Below are positions 22,860-35,900 of a stretch of 64,000 bases of DNA, piece after piece. The stretch lies in assembly GCF_954871325.1 (NCBI RefSeq), contig NC_088779.1:451121-515120 (forward strand), in the 5' to 3' direction. Source of the DNA: Gordionus sp. m RMFG-2023 (taxonomy: Eukaryota; Nematomorpha; Gordioida; Chordodea; Parachordodidae). The number at the start of each line of letters is the position of its first letter. The first letter of the stretch is position 1. The translations under genes and the position numbers were made by a program. The notes under the pieces are model-generated. The model did not search any database, was not told the DNA's origin, and saw only the letters and a program-made list of their open reading frames with translations.

Positions 22860-23930
22860 TGAATCAACTCAAGTCAGAGTTGTTTCATGAACATACTTGG
22901 CCGGCTTAACCTAACAACACTACTCTATAAAAATGAAACGTTTCAACTGGAATTGTCAAGATATTAAGATAAGGTTATCTTAATCCCTCATACACTAAAT
23001 AATGATGATGTAAGGAAGACAGGAGGGATAAGGATGAAAACGCCTATGTTTTTATTCATTAAAAAAAATATAAATATGACTTTTATGCCTGTAATCAATA
23101 ATTCATTTTCCAATAAGTGGCTACCAGTGTTTTTAGCAGTTAATAGCACACCTCATTCCTAAAAATCGATTTCGTTTGTTTGGCTATATTATATAGTGCT
23201 TCCGACAAATGAATATTGTGAAAAAAATATTCTACAAACAAATATATCAATTTTTTTTACACAAATTTAATCATTATATTTCAAAATTTGTGGCTAAATT
23301 TTTTTAAAATTGATATTAAGCTTGATCCAGCTAAAACCAAATTTTTTTAAACTAGGCTGCTCAGTTTTATAAAGTTATATAGAATAAAATTACTAATTAC
23401 TTTGTCCTAATCCCTGAGTTGATAATAGGGAATTTTTTTGTTGGAAAAAAATCTATTGTAAATAGTTTTTTTAAAAACTATTTAGAATTCTTTTTACAAA
23501 CATTTTAGTTTTCCTATTTGAGAACAATATTGCTATTAAAATCTGCTTAATTTTAATTAAGCAAGGTACAAGGGGCTAACCCTTATATGATTAATGACAG
23601 TTAATATTTTATTTTTTAAAAATAAATGGAAAAACCATTTTTAAAAAGTGGAATCTCTTGTTTAATTTATTAAGTTAAATCAAAAGCTATTGGAAAAATA
23701 ACAGATTAAAGTCACAACTCACTTACCTTTATAAAATTTCATAATTTTAATGTTGTTAATATTTTTAAAAATGAAGGATAGTAAAAAAAAATATGTTAGC
23801 AAAATAGATGATAAATTATGAGTATTTATTTATAACAAATTTCATTGAAAATAGCCTGAAAAATACATTTGTATTATAAAAAAAATCATACACAATAAGC
23901 CTAAAAGATATAAATATATATTCAAAATAG
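22860..23930. other. Intergenic, nothing recognised
   Basis: A+T-rich DNA downstream of VBP1 on its strand. A MITE-like tip (AACAACACTACTC) lies at about 22913-22925. No exon is supported. Confidence 0.4.
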
Positions 23931-24804
23931 TTAGTCATCCTTATTTGAATTTTGCCTTTGCTTGACATCCCAATTATATATCCTAGCCATGTCTTATATT
24001 AATGAGTTGAGTTAAGTAATTAAAAATTGAAAAATCAAATTACAATATATTTACTAATAACCAATTTTTTTTAAAAAGGATACTGACTTCAACAGTAGTT
24101 ATTTGTTTTTGCATAAATTCTGAATCATGTTCAATCTGGGTTAAAGTGGTTTGAGCATCTTTCAAACTTTTATTTAATTCTTGTCTGGCCTCATCTAATG
24201 GAAATTCTAACATTATATTTGCCTTGATTTATAATAAAAACAGAATAAATGAAAATTATATAAAATATATATTATAAAAATAACAGATGCAATATACTCA
24301 TCAAAATAAATTTTTTTTTACAAATAAATTTATATATAAATTAAAGCCATACTCCTAGCCATAATCCAATCTTGTCTGTTGGCGGAATCTTAACATGACA
24401 GTATAAATTGTTTGCTATATTTAATAAAGTTAGAGCTTCTAGTTCTGATTGCTATTTATTATAATATTAAAAATCCAAATATATATATGCACACCTTCTT
24501 CTCTTCTAAAACATCTACCATTTTTAAACTATGCTGTAAATCTGGAATTTTACTTTTTATCCTGAAAAATTTTTTATATATTTTTAAAACATTTTACTTA
24601 CGCTTTCTTTTTAGTTAATAAATTTATTTCTAGGAATTTATATTTGTTATAGGATTCATTCATATTTTTCAGTATTAATTGAACATCACCTTGCTGTTTA
24701 ACGTAATCTTCGATATTATCCTGATATAATTAATTAATAATGTATTATTTAAATGTATTTCATCTAACTATAAATGAAATTTCGGGAATTTTTGAAGATT
24801 TCAT
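23931..24804 (-). CDS. VBP1: Prefoldin subunit 3 (von Hippel-Lindau binding protein 1)
   Basis: Six exons: 24769-24804, 24602-24720, 24495-24561, 24353-24451, 24084-24222, 23931-23992, giving 173 residues (human 197). The order of motifs is that of VBP1: KIPEISFIDNIEDYVKQ, MNESYNKYKFLEINLLTKKK, IKSKIPDLQHSLKMVDVL, LLNIANNLYCHVKIPPTDKI then GLWLGANIMLEF, and the terminal NMARIYNWDVKQR. It is an alpha-type subunit of hexameric prefoldin, with long N- and C-terminal coiled coils around the beta-hairpin region. Every splice phase matches. Introns are 48, 40, 43, 130 and 91 nt. With PFDN2 only 6 kb away, two subunits of the same complex are near neighbours. No operon is implied, because MITD1 lies between them on the other strand. 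Confidence 0.95.
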
Positions 24805-25689
24805 TGCAAATATCGTTTTACCGTACCTTTGAAAAGTAACCATACATTAACAGTTATCACGAATTCGTGGCGAAGTTAGGCGAAGTATATAAAATATAAT
24901 ATAAATATAATAATTTTTCAATAATTTTTATATACTAAGCCCACGATACGCGTAGCTAATGCTGAGTAAGTTTGTAATTATAAGCCGTTTACAAATATAA
25001 ATAATGGAAATATTGGAGTTTCGGGAAAGAGAGAAAGAAAAAAAAATATTTTTGACGATTTATAAATATTATAACAACCCACATTTAAATATAATTATGT
25101 TAACAATAAAATATATCATTATTATACATCATTCTTAGAATATAAGAGAAAATTAGGTAAATTAAATCAAGATGGCATTATTATTCAAAAAATATATAAT
25201 TTTTATTAGTAGTGTATTGCTTAACAATTTAGTGGGTTGGGATCTATAATTTATTATAAAATATAAGAATATAATATTCGAATTATTTTTATAATGATTC
25301 TTCATATATTTTTTGTTATAATATCACTTTATTATATCTTGGATTTTTTTAAAAATTATTTGATATTTTAAATATATCCTTAAGGTACGCTTTATTTTTT
25401 TTGTTATATATAAATTTATATCATTATTTATGTAACGTGTTAAATTTAAATGAAATAAATATTTTTTTCATATTATTTCTTTCGGCAGTTTATAGCGTAA
25501 CTTATACCAGTTAATTATATTTTCTTTAACGTATTAAATGATTTATTTCTATTTTGATATCGCATATAACATATTTGATTCAAGAGAGGATGTAGAAACA
25601 TTATTTTTGCTAATTTAGATAGTACATAAAAAATATTATATTGAAGAAAAGTTGAAATATTATTATAATTTATGAAATATAACTCCTGG
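24805..25689. other. Intergenic, nothing recognised
   Basis: Upstream of VBP1. Very A+T-rich; no exon or repeat family identified. Confidence 0.4.
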
Positions 25690-25940
25690 ATATTATATTT
25701 TTAAAATTTGCTAACTCTGAACAATTATTCTGAATTTTCTATTTTGTCATTAATTATAGGAGCGTCGCTAGCCTTTGCAATCTCAGGGGGCTCAACTATA
25801 AAATATTTTATGGGGGGCGAAGCCTACCATACCCCTAAATTTGCGGCCTTCGGCCCTCTGTATTAATATATTATACTTTATTAAAACTTGCTAACTCTTA
25901 ACAATTATTCTTAATATTCATATTTTATCATTTTTTATAT
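25690..25940. repeat. Direct repeat around a GC-richer transposon-like insert
   Basis: TTTGCTAACTCTGAACAATT (about 25697) and CTTGCTAACTCTTAACAATT (about 25887) start two diverged copies of a 65-bp segment. Between them is GAGCGTCGCTAGCC and GGGGGGCGAAGCC text (25759-25860), which resembles the GC-rich ends of DNA transposons. The layout fits an insertion with a duplicated flank or an unequal exchange. Confidence 0.5.
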
Positions 25941-25956
25941 TACTCAACAAAATTAA

Positions 25957-27300
25957 CTAGCATATAATTTATAATAAACACAAGACATTTCTAAAAATAA
26001 TATTTTTTGATACAAAATCTATTTAATATAAAATAAAATATTTTCCATTGCTGATATAAAAAATTTTTCATCTAAAGAATTACAAGTAATAAAAAGGGTT
26101 AATTAATTTAATCATATGCCTCAATTGATAATGGTTTTTGAAAACTGCATAATATAATATAATTCTTAGCAACTTACATTGACTAAAGGTCATGAAATTA
26201 ATATATCCCTCTGTTAACATTTTAGACAATGTTTATAGAGGGGACTAATAAGGAAATATTTCCTCTTAGATGACATGATGGGAGCTAGACAAGTAACCGA
26301 GAAAATTATTTTTCTAAAAGATTATCTTCCATATGATACATAAACTTACATATCAGTAAACATTAAAAATCTTTAGAAGAATATGCAAATATATTGAAGC
26401 CGTGAGTTATTTGCACGGCAAGGATGCCATAAAAGAAATGAAACATTTTGTAACTATTCAATAAGAAACAGAATGATATGTTGGAAGCAAATAAATTTTA
26501 TACATTATTGTCGCACCACCTCAAGTTGGTATATTATATCTTAAAATAATAGTAGTTTGTAATAATATCAAAAATATACTCATATTAAATATTTAACTCG
26601 AAACAATTTTTCAAAGAAGAAAAAAATAGTTTTCCAAAAAAACACGTAAAAAAGAGAAGAAAAGATATCTAATTTATATAATCCATTATGGAATGAATAA
26701 TAAGATGTGTAATTTATTTTTAATAAATAGATGGCGTTAATAAATTGAATGCAGATTGTTACCTATATTTATTTTCAAAAACATTTATTAGTAAAATTTA
26801 TTAAAATATTAACTGTAATATATTATATAACTATCAAATAAGTCTGTCATTTTACCTAATATTATATAATAGAGGATTATAAACACAAATTTCTTATACT
26901 TATTTGGACCTTGAAAATATTTAGTAAGAAGCATGGTAATTAAATTTAAAAATGAATAATATAGTTGATTAGTGATCTTGAACTCGGCTAATTACATTAT
27001 TAATTTTGTTAATTTTCAATTAATAAATGATTATATTTATTTAATTAGGGTTATATAATAATTTAAATTAAAAAGTCAATTAAGCTTCAACTGTAATGCT
27101 AAATTAATATTTAGTGAGGGATAATGATATTCTATTTTTATTACAGAATTTGATTTAAAGCTGACATAGTGAAAATAATTTTTATATATTAATCTAATTA
27201 ATAAATAAAATAGTATTCATTTAATAAAAATTAGATAGTCTTATTAATTTTTAAATAATTAAATTAAATCTATATATTACTTAATAGAATTATAAAAGAA
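25957..27300. repeat. Segmental duplication, copy A
   Basis: It starts CTAGCATATAATTTATAATA. The same text with scattered differences begins again at 27443. Shared blocks follow in the same order, for example TGCCTCAATTGATAATGGTT (26116 and 27617), GACTAATAAGGAAA, and TTGAAGCC...GAGTTATTTGCA (26394 and 32141). It ends near TTAATAGAATTATAAAAGAA. No ORF survives. The unit may itself be a decayed transposon. Confidence 0.75.
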
Positions 27301-27344
27301 ATCGTTCTGGGTACCAATCAAACAAAATTATTTTTCATGAAGAT

Positions 27345-27443
27345 ATTAAGGAGCCATTAAAAAAAATAATTTTGCTATAGAGGGCTATTCATATTTTACA
27401 AGGGGCTCGAGCCCCTTCGCGCTCCTCCCTAGTGACGCCACTG
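27345..27443 (-). mobile_element. hAT-like terminal fragment between copies A and B
   Basis: Read on the minus strand it starts CAGTGGCGTCACTAGGGAGG, followed by GCGCGAAGGGGCTCGAGCCC. This is the GC-rich CAGTGGCG-type end common in animal hAT elements. It marks the junction between the two duplicated copies, and may have helped create the duplication. Confidence 0.5.
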
Positions 27444-28083
27444 CTAGCATATAAATAATTTTAACAATACAATACATTTCTAAAAATAATATTTTTTAAT
27501 ACTAAATCTATTTATTACAGTATAAAATATTTTCGATTGCTGATTCCTGATATAAAAAAAATTTCGCGTCTAAAGAATTACAAGTTATAAAAAAAGGTTA
27601 ATTAATTCATACATATGCCTCAATTGATAATGGTTTTAAAAAACCACATAATATAATATAATTCTTATCAATTTAAATTGATAGAAAGTCATGAAACTAA
27701 TATAACTCTCTGTTACCATTTTACACAATGTTTTATAGAATGGACTAATAAGGAAAAATTTATAGGCCTAACCAAATCAACAATACTTGAAGAACAGAAT
27801 ATTAACAACTAATCCAAATCATAAAACTATATGGTGGTTTAGAGCTTCCCCTTAGATGAGATGGAAGCTTAAGTAATCGTGAAAATGATTGTGAGATATT
27901 AGATTTCTAAAAGATAATTTTCCATTTTTATTAATATATAAACAACTACACAGTTGACTATTATTGCTTATCTATAATATGATCATATGCTCTCAGCAGC
28001 TGTAGTAATAATCTTATATTTAGTTACACAAATAATAGATGCTGATTAATTTGCAGTCTTAGCCATGACACTCACAATGTTAG

Positions 28084-31000
28084 TGTCATAATTGGGAGAC
28101 TTTGATTTGTAAAATTTGATTTTTGGTAAAGTCAGTATGTATTGCATTTGATGAGTCATTTTTATTTTTATAATTTTATGTTTTAGTTAAATTGGTGAGT
28201 CATTGTTATTTTTATAATTTTATGTTTTAGTTTAATCGCGTTAACATTTTATTTTTAGATTTATAAAAGTTAATTATTGTAAAGTCATTATGATGATGGG
28301 GTTTAATTATTTATTTGTGATGATTATTGCTTCCCTATAAAAGGGAAGCGAAAATTGTAAATTATCAATTCATTTCTTTTTTGAATTCATTTTTTTAAAT
28401 TCATTTATTTTTGAATTCATTTTTTTTTAATTAATTTTTTTTTAACAGTTAATTTTTTCGTTTTAATTATTAAAATTATTATTATAAAATTATTATAAAA
28501 TCATATAAATTTATTGGATTGAAATAAAATTATTATACTCGGAGTTTTGCTTTCTACCCGGACTTTTACGGCCAACGTAAAAGTTGGTGCCGTGACTAAA
28601 TAACTAAGGTAAAAACAATTATTTTTATAAATTATTTTGGGGAAAATATTTTTGTGGAGCGCTGTAGTGGATAAGACCGTCAATTTGTGAAAACAAGAAC
28701 CGTCAAGAGCAAGAACCGTCAAGAGCAAGTACCGTCAATAACAAGTACTGTGTGTAATAAGGGACCGTTTGAGTCAGGAGACCGTCAAGAACAAGTACCG
28801 TCAAAAGAGGTGACTGTCAAGTGAAAATTTTCAAAAGACGTAAAGTACACGGAAGTGCTGCCCAAATTTTTGCCTATATAAATCTCTTAGACGAAAATCC
28901 GAAAAATTTATTAGAAGGCAAGTAACACGGAAGTGTTGCCAATTTTTTTCAAAAGACGTAAATAGACGGAAGTTCTGTCCAAATTTTTCAAAAAGACGTA
29001 AATAGACGGAAGTTCTGCCAAAATTTTTCAAAAAGACGTAGGTACACGGAAGTTCTGTTCAATTTTTCCAGAAAACTTAGATACACGGGAGTGCTGTCCA
29101 TTTTTATCAAACGCGGAAAGTATTGATTTTTTTTTTGAAATTAATAGATGTATATGTGCAGTATTGGAGTTTTTACTCTATTGATTTTATCTTATTGTCT
29201 AACCTTGCAAGTAGTTAAAATATTCTTGGTAAAGTTGTTTATTAATTTTTTGTGATACTAAATTAAGTTACTTGGAAGTAATTTAGAAAATTTAAATACG
29301 TAAATATTTTAATGAAGAGTTTTAAAATTACTAAATATGTGGAGTTGCAATACAATGTACTAGGAGCGGTGGTAGTGTTGGTAATATGGTTATGTAGTTT
29401 ATATTTTGGTAGGAGAATGCGAAGAGAAAGGAGTATTAGGATTCGTGGGCAATCGTTGTTTGTAGAAGGGCATAATGGAGAGGATGATAGATTGGGGAGA
29501 GTGACGTGGTTACCGAAACAAGAAATAATGAAGGGTTGGGTCAATAATGAGGAAATTGACCGGATAAAGAACGAGAGGTCAGATGACAGACATTTGGACG
29601 TATACCGTGGACGTCAGGGCATGCTAAGGCCGTTCAACAATGGGGGACAGAGAGGTCGGAATGGTAGATGTTATAAATGTGGGGAGATGGGTCATATTGC
29701 GGTGAATTGTAGAGATGTCAAATATTTTGCGTGTGGGGAGATGGGACATATTTCGACATATTGTCCGGGTAGAGCGGAGAGAATACGTTGCGCGGGTTGT
29801 GGAAGGTGTTAAAGGATTGCCAAGTGGGAAAGGTAGAAACGAGGGCAGGTTTTCCACAGAGAGGAGAGACTTCGGGGGCCGTGAATATGAGGAGTATGAC
29901 GGAGATAGCTGGAAAAGGAGAAAAGGATATTGAAGAGGAAATGACGTGTTTCAAATGTCGAGAAAGGGGACATTGGGCCAGAGATTGTGGTAGAGAATGA
30001 CTATATGATGGAAGGGAGGACAAAATGTTGACCGTGGAGTTAGGAGGAGGCAAGAGAGAGTTGAGAGTTAAAATGTTGCAGCAGGAGGTTCAAAGGGAGT
30101 TAACATATCTGCCGAGTCCGAGGGTATGGTTCGATATCAACGGGAAGATGGTATCTATGCTATTTGATACCGGAGCAGCCATTTCGGTGATGGGATATGA
30201 GAATTTTAGGAGACTTTGGCCGGGTAGTAAAATAATTAGAGACGTTATGCAGGTGAGGCAGTTTGATGGATCGGAGAGCCGGTGATGGGATGGGACTGGA
30301 TTACAAGTATAGGTCCGGAGTATGGATTTTGGGGAGTATTTGCGCGATGGGGAGTATTTGTGGCGATTGGAGAAGATATTCGGGAAGACTTGATAAATAT
30401 GGTCCGAGAGAATGAGGAGAGAAATGTTCGGAGGAAATTTGGAATGGATGGAGGGCCGAGATAATATTGAAGTAGACGAGGGAAGATCCGTGTTTTGGGG
30501 GGAAAGCGAAGGAAATGTGAGGGAGGATATGTTGAGGAGAGGTCCGAGTTATGTAGATAGAGAAATAGGAAATATTTAAAGTAGATATGGAGTATTGAGG
30601 CCGCTGGTTAGTGAGAAGAGTGAGAATGCGAAAAATTTGTGGGAGTGTGGAGAGGGAATAAAGGGTGTCCAAAAGGAGGTGGAGAAGTTATTGGAGAGGT
30701 ATGGAGAAATATTTGGGGAAGAGTTGGGTTGTCTAAAGGGTTATGAAGTGGAGATTCGGATGAAGGATGGATGTGTGCCGAAGTATTGTGCTGTACGTCG
30801 TGTACCTTTTGAATGGAGGCGGGAGGTAGAGCAAGAGTTGGATAGATGGGTAAAGGAAGATATTGTATGTCCGGTCGAATATAGCGAGTGGGCGACATCT
30901 TTAGTACCGGTGAAGAAGGCCAATGGGAGTTTGAGGTTGTATGCGGATTTCCGGGTAACGTTGAATCCATGTGTGGTGGAGGTGAAGTATCCGTTACCCA

Positions 31001-32063
31001 GGATAGAGGAGATATTGGCCAGTTTAAAGGGAAGCAGATATTTTTCTAAAGTGGATTTTTCGAACGCGTATTTGCAATTACGGGTAAAAAAGGAGAGGCA
31101 GAGGTTGTTGACTATAACAACGCCAGAGGGCTTATTTGCTTTTAGAAGGCTGCCGTTTGGGTTGAGCGTATCGGCACCTATGTTTCAACGGACGATGGCG
31201 GTAGTTTTTCAGGGATTGGAGGGAGTGTTTAATTATACCATGATGTAAAAATAACAGGGTTACTCTAGAGCAGAACAATCAAAGGTTAGAGGTGGATGAG
31301 TATTTGCAGCGTGTTATTGGAGTGGTGGAGTCTTTTCAGCGTGTATGCAAAAGTGGGAGTCCAAAATTTTTTTTTAGTAATGAAATAAATTAAAAGGATT
31401 TTAGGTTGTAGTTACTCTTAGAAGAAGACGATGGAGGAATAGTAATTATGGAAATATGTTCGAATAATCGATGGTCAAAGGTGTCCACTTACAACAATAA
31501 CAGAAGAATTCCTAGGGGTGATCAAAGGGATTGGGGTCTCAAGGATTGGTTAAAGGGGGGAGGTGTCATAATTGGGAGACTTTGATTTGTAAAATTTGAT
31601 TTTTGGTAAAGTCAGTATGTATTGCATTTGATGAGTCATTTTTATTTTTATAATTTTATGTTTTAGTTAAATTGGTGAGTCATTGTTATTTTTATAATTT
31701 TATGTTTTAGTTTAATCGCGTTAACATTTTATTTTTAAATTTATAAAAGTTAATTATTGTAAAGTCATTATGATGATGGGGTTTAATTATTTATTTGTGA
31801 TGATTATTGCTTCCCTATAAAAGGGAAGCGAAAATTGTAAAATCAATTCATTTCTTTTTTGAATTCATTTTTTTTGAATTCATTTTTTTTTGAATTCATT
31901 TTTTTTTAATTAATTTTTTTTTAACAGTTAATTTTTTCGTTTTATTTATTAAAATTATTATTATAAAATTATTATAAAATCATATAAATTTATTGGATTG
32001 AAATAAAATTATTATACTCGGAGTTTTGCTTTCTACCCGAACTTTTACGGCACAACGTAATAG
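28084..32063 (+). mobile_element. Ty3/gypsy-type LTR retrotransposon, broken, young
   Basis: LTRs of about 500 bp (28084-about 28583 and 31564-32063) start TGTCATAATTGGGAGAC and are nearly identical, which points to a recent insertion. GTTAG flanks both ends, as expected of a 4-5-bp target duplication. A tRNA primer site (TGGTGCCGTGAC) follows the 5' LTR at about 28585, and a purine tract precedes the 3' LTR at about 31550. Recognisable parts in order are: a gag-like region with CCHC knuckles (29670-30000), an aspartic protease with LFDTGAA (about 30160), and a reverse transcriptase with KVDFSNAYLQLRVKKERQ and RRLPFGLSVSAPMFQRT (30600-31250). RNase H and integrase were not recognised. The element is a fossil with several breaks. 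Its body is much richer in G than the surrounding DNA. Confidence 0.9.
28670..29105 (+). repeat. Tandem repeats in the leader of the LTR element
   Basis: Two sets follow the primer site. About 28670-28815 repeats ACCGTCAAGAGCAAG-type units. About 28830-29105 repeats a unit of about 45 bp with AAAGACGTAAATAGACGGAA and GTTCTG..CAAATTTTT. At least five of the second type are seen. Iterated leaders are known in some LTR elements and may serve in packaging; that function is inference only. Confidence 0.75.
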
Positions 32064-32948
32064 TTAGCACATAATTTATTTTGTTAGATAAATTGATAAA
32101 ACAAAACACTAAAAATCTTTAAAAAGAAATTATGCAAATATTTGAAGCCTTGAGTTATTTACATGGCAAGGATGCCATATTAGAAATGAAACATTTTGTA
32201 ACTATAAAATAAGAACCAGAGGTATCTGATAAAAGCATTAGTATTTATTATATTATTGTCTCACCACCTTCATTTGTTATATTATATCTTATAATAATAG
32301 AAGTTTGAAATATTATTAAAAATATACTCATGTAAAAAATTTAACTCAAATCTGTTTTTTAAATAAAAAAAATTAACTTTCCTGAAAACACGTAAAAAAG
32401 AGAGAAAAGATTTTTAATTTATTACACCATCGCGGGATGAATAATAAGATACATTATTTTTAATAATAATATATTTTAATAAATAGATGGCGTTAAAAAA
32501 TGAATGCAAATTGTTATTATATTTATTATCAATAGCATATATTAGTAAAATTTATTAAAATATGAACTGTAATATATTATATAACTGTCGAATACGTCTG
32601 TAAACGTGGCATTTTACCTAATATTTTATGAACAATTATATAATTTATATGTATTAATATAATCTAATATTTAAAATAGTATTCATTTAATAAAAATTTA
32701 GATAGTCTTATTAATTTTTAAATAATATCTATATATTACTTAATAGAATTATAAAAGAAAATTTTACAGGCTGACTATATAATAGTATTGCCAACAGTAA
32801 TTAGATATTATTTATGGGATCTATATATTAGTTAAAATCCATCAACTCCTCCATGGACGATGAAATTACACATCTGCGTAATATTAATGAATGATGATGA
32901 ATTTAATTAGTTTGACATTCATTCATTAAATTTGAATTTTAAAAAAAT

Positions 32949-35900
32949 ATGCTTAATGAGGAAGAAATTGATATTTATGATAGGCAAATCAGAATTTGGG
33001 GTCATGATGTTCAAAAAAAGTACAATAATGTTAGTTATTTTTATACTACTAATTTAATATAAAATAAAGGATTAAAAATTATTCCATTATGCTAATTGGA
33101 TTTTCAGGTTTGGGATGGGAAATTTCTAAAAATTTGATTTTATATGGCATTAAAACCTTATGCATTATGGACAACAAGACAGTATACATTTTACATATTT
33201 GTATATATATATAATATTATTACTTAAAGGTTACACATAATGATCTAAAATCTAATTTATACTTGAAGGAAGATGATATTGGAAATAATGTGATTATTTT
33301 TATCCATCTTATATATGTATATTTCTATTTTTAGAGAGCTGAATGTAGTATATCAAGTTTAAAATATCTAAATCCCAATGTTCAAATAATAGTTGAAACA
33401 AAATTTCCTGATAATTTTCATTCAGCTAACATTTACAAGGTTTTTTTAAAATGTATAAATGCCTATTTTAATGAATAATTAGGATTTTGATCTAGTCATA
33501 ATGAATGATGTTAGCTATAAAATTGCACAAGATATTAATAATTATGTTCATCAAATTGGGAAAAAATGTATTTACACCAGAAATTTTTTTCTCTATGGAT
33601 ATATAATATATGATTTTGGATCGTTTCAATACAATATACCTCAAAAGTAAAAAAATCAGATCTTATATATATAATTGAAATTATTTAGGCCGAATGAAAT
33701 TACACAAGAAACAAATAATTCAAATGTATATAATTTTTGTTATGATAAATTTAATTTTTAATTAAAGATAAATTTTATAAAATATCCCAGTTTTTCAAAT
33801 CTTCTAATCAATTCTGAATTCAATGACAAAATATTTAGTTTAAAAAAATCTGGCAACTTGAAGAAAACTTATGTTATCATCAAGGGTATAAAACTTTTTT
33901 TAAACATTTTTTTATTTATACAATAATGATCATTACTCATTAGTAAGTATATTGGATTTTCTTAAACTAAATTTATAAACTTCAAATTTTATATATATTA
34001 GCTATCAATTCATTGATTCCTTCATTAATTCATGCCACTTGAGAAACAAGTATAAACCCCCCCCCTCCCTTTCATGTTTTAAAATGATTGAACTTTAAGC
34101 CATCATCAGACTTCACTACTAGATATTTTAGGGTTTTAAATCAATTGGGGAGGAGAAAAATGATAGAAAACCTATAATAATTTATTTTATCACTGTACAG
34201 TTATAATAGCTTAAAACAAGGAACATGTTTCTTTTTACTGGAACTTATAATTAGGTATATGGTTAATTGTTCATTACTTAATAGTTAAAAAATAAACCTC
34301 AATATCAAATGAAAAAGTTGACCTTAGTCAATAACTTTCACTTCAGTTTTCAGGTTTTTTTTAGCCAAAGATAGCGCAACTCACGAGGAACTCAGAATAA
34401 AATGTATTAAGTTTTTTGGCACATGCCTATAGATTGAACAAATTTATGATTTTCTAAAATATGTATTATACTCTCTCTACTTATTTAAAAAAAAACAATA
34501 AAATTAAAGCCATATTGGAATTGGAAGAAAGTGAATCAAAGGCTGACAAATGCGCCAAGATAAACGGAAATTCTTCAGTTAAAATGTTGCAAAGTCTAAA
34601 TACTAGAATAGCTACAAGTCTAAAACCTTTCGATCTTGAAGATTCAAATGTTCCCGATTTTCGCAAGTTTGTACCATATTTCTTTCTTCATTTTATGTGA
34701 ATATTTATAATAATATTTATAACACAAAGATTGCTTTTATAAATATATATTTTTAAGTTGCGAACCCTAAAAGGTTCTAAGTATTCAAAATCCAATACAC
34801 CAATTCTCCAAACTTTTTCAATTTACTAACCCTTCCTCAAACTCTGTCATTGTGGGCCAGAGATAACATTACGAGAAAACTTTCTTTTTCTATAGCAATT
34901 AATAATTAGATATGATATCGAATCGGTAATCGGCCGATATCAATTTAATATCGGGGATATCGGATTGGATCGGCCTCCGAAAATGGTATCGGTGCACCCC
35001 TAGCAATTATTATTATCATGATGATTTTCTTATTTTTACGAATTATTACGTCACTGAAAAGAAAAATTCTATTTTTAATTTTTATTTCAAAAAAATAAAT
35101 AAATTAATAAAGATATCCATTAACCGAATTCAATCCTGTTTGTGCCGTATTGGCTGGATTTTTGTGCCAAGAGTTAATCAAGGTTATTAGTTTGAAAAAA
35201 ATATGTATACCTGATCATTCGCGTTTATAAATTATTTAACGTACCAGTAGTGAGGAGAATATAATACAGAATATTAATATAATTTTTTTTAAAAAAAAAA
35301 TAAAATCCGAGATGAAGTATAAGAGAAAAGAAAATATATGACGTATATCAGTGTTTGTTAAACGACCCGTTTTAAGCCCATTTTTTAAAAGGGCTAACTC
35401 AATATTTTAGCCAAAAAAATATTGACTAGGCCTCGAGATTACGTTAATGTATGCCTAGGCCTTTGTTCCTTCTCTGAGAGCAAAACAGGCTTGCATAAGA
35501 TTTTTTTTGGACGAAAAATTTGAGTTAGCCAATGAGCCTTTTAACAACACTAACGCGTATGTCGTTACGGCGGAAAATTTTAAATCATTTATTTGCAGAC
35601 CTTTTTTTTTTAAAAAACTTGTAAAAATCTGATTTGACCGGTCTTCGCGTACGGAGATTGTTAATTTTTACATGAACAATTTTACGGCAAAATATCGAAA
35701 ATCCGCATGGTATAACTGAAAGGTGGGTGCGGGCCTTGTAAATACTCGTGATACGATGGGTCACAGCGGAAGTGCGAATATGTTTTAAATTATTAGACGT
35801 GACGGGTCATCCCAAATTTTTGACGGGCGTGATTGGGCTTAACATAAATTTTTCGTGAATCAATATTTTTTTCTAGAGGAAAGATTTATTATGCAATAGG

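Larger units (their letters stand above)
27443..32760. repeat. Segmental duplication, copy B, split by the LTR element
   Basis: Copy B runs 27443-28083 and resumes at 32068-32760, in the same order as copy A. It has an extra stretch (about 27761-27845 and 27950-28080) that copy A lacks. The LTR element lies between its halves, so the duplication predates that insertion. Confidence 0.75.
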
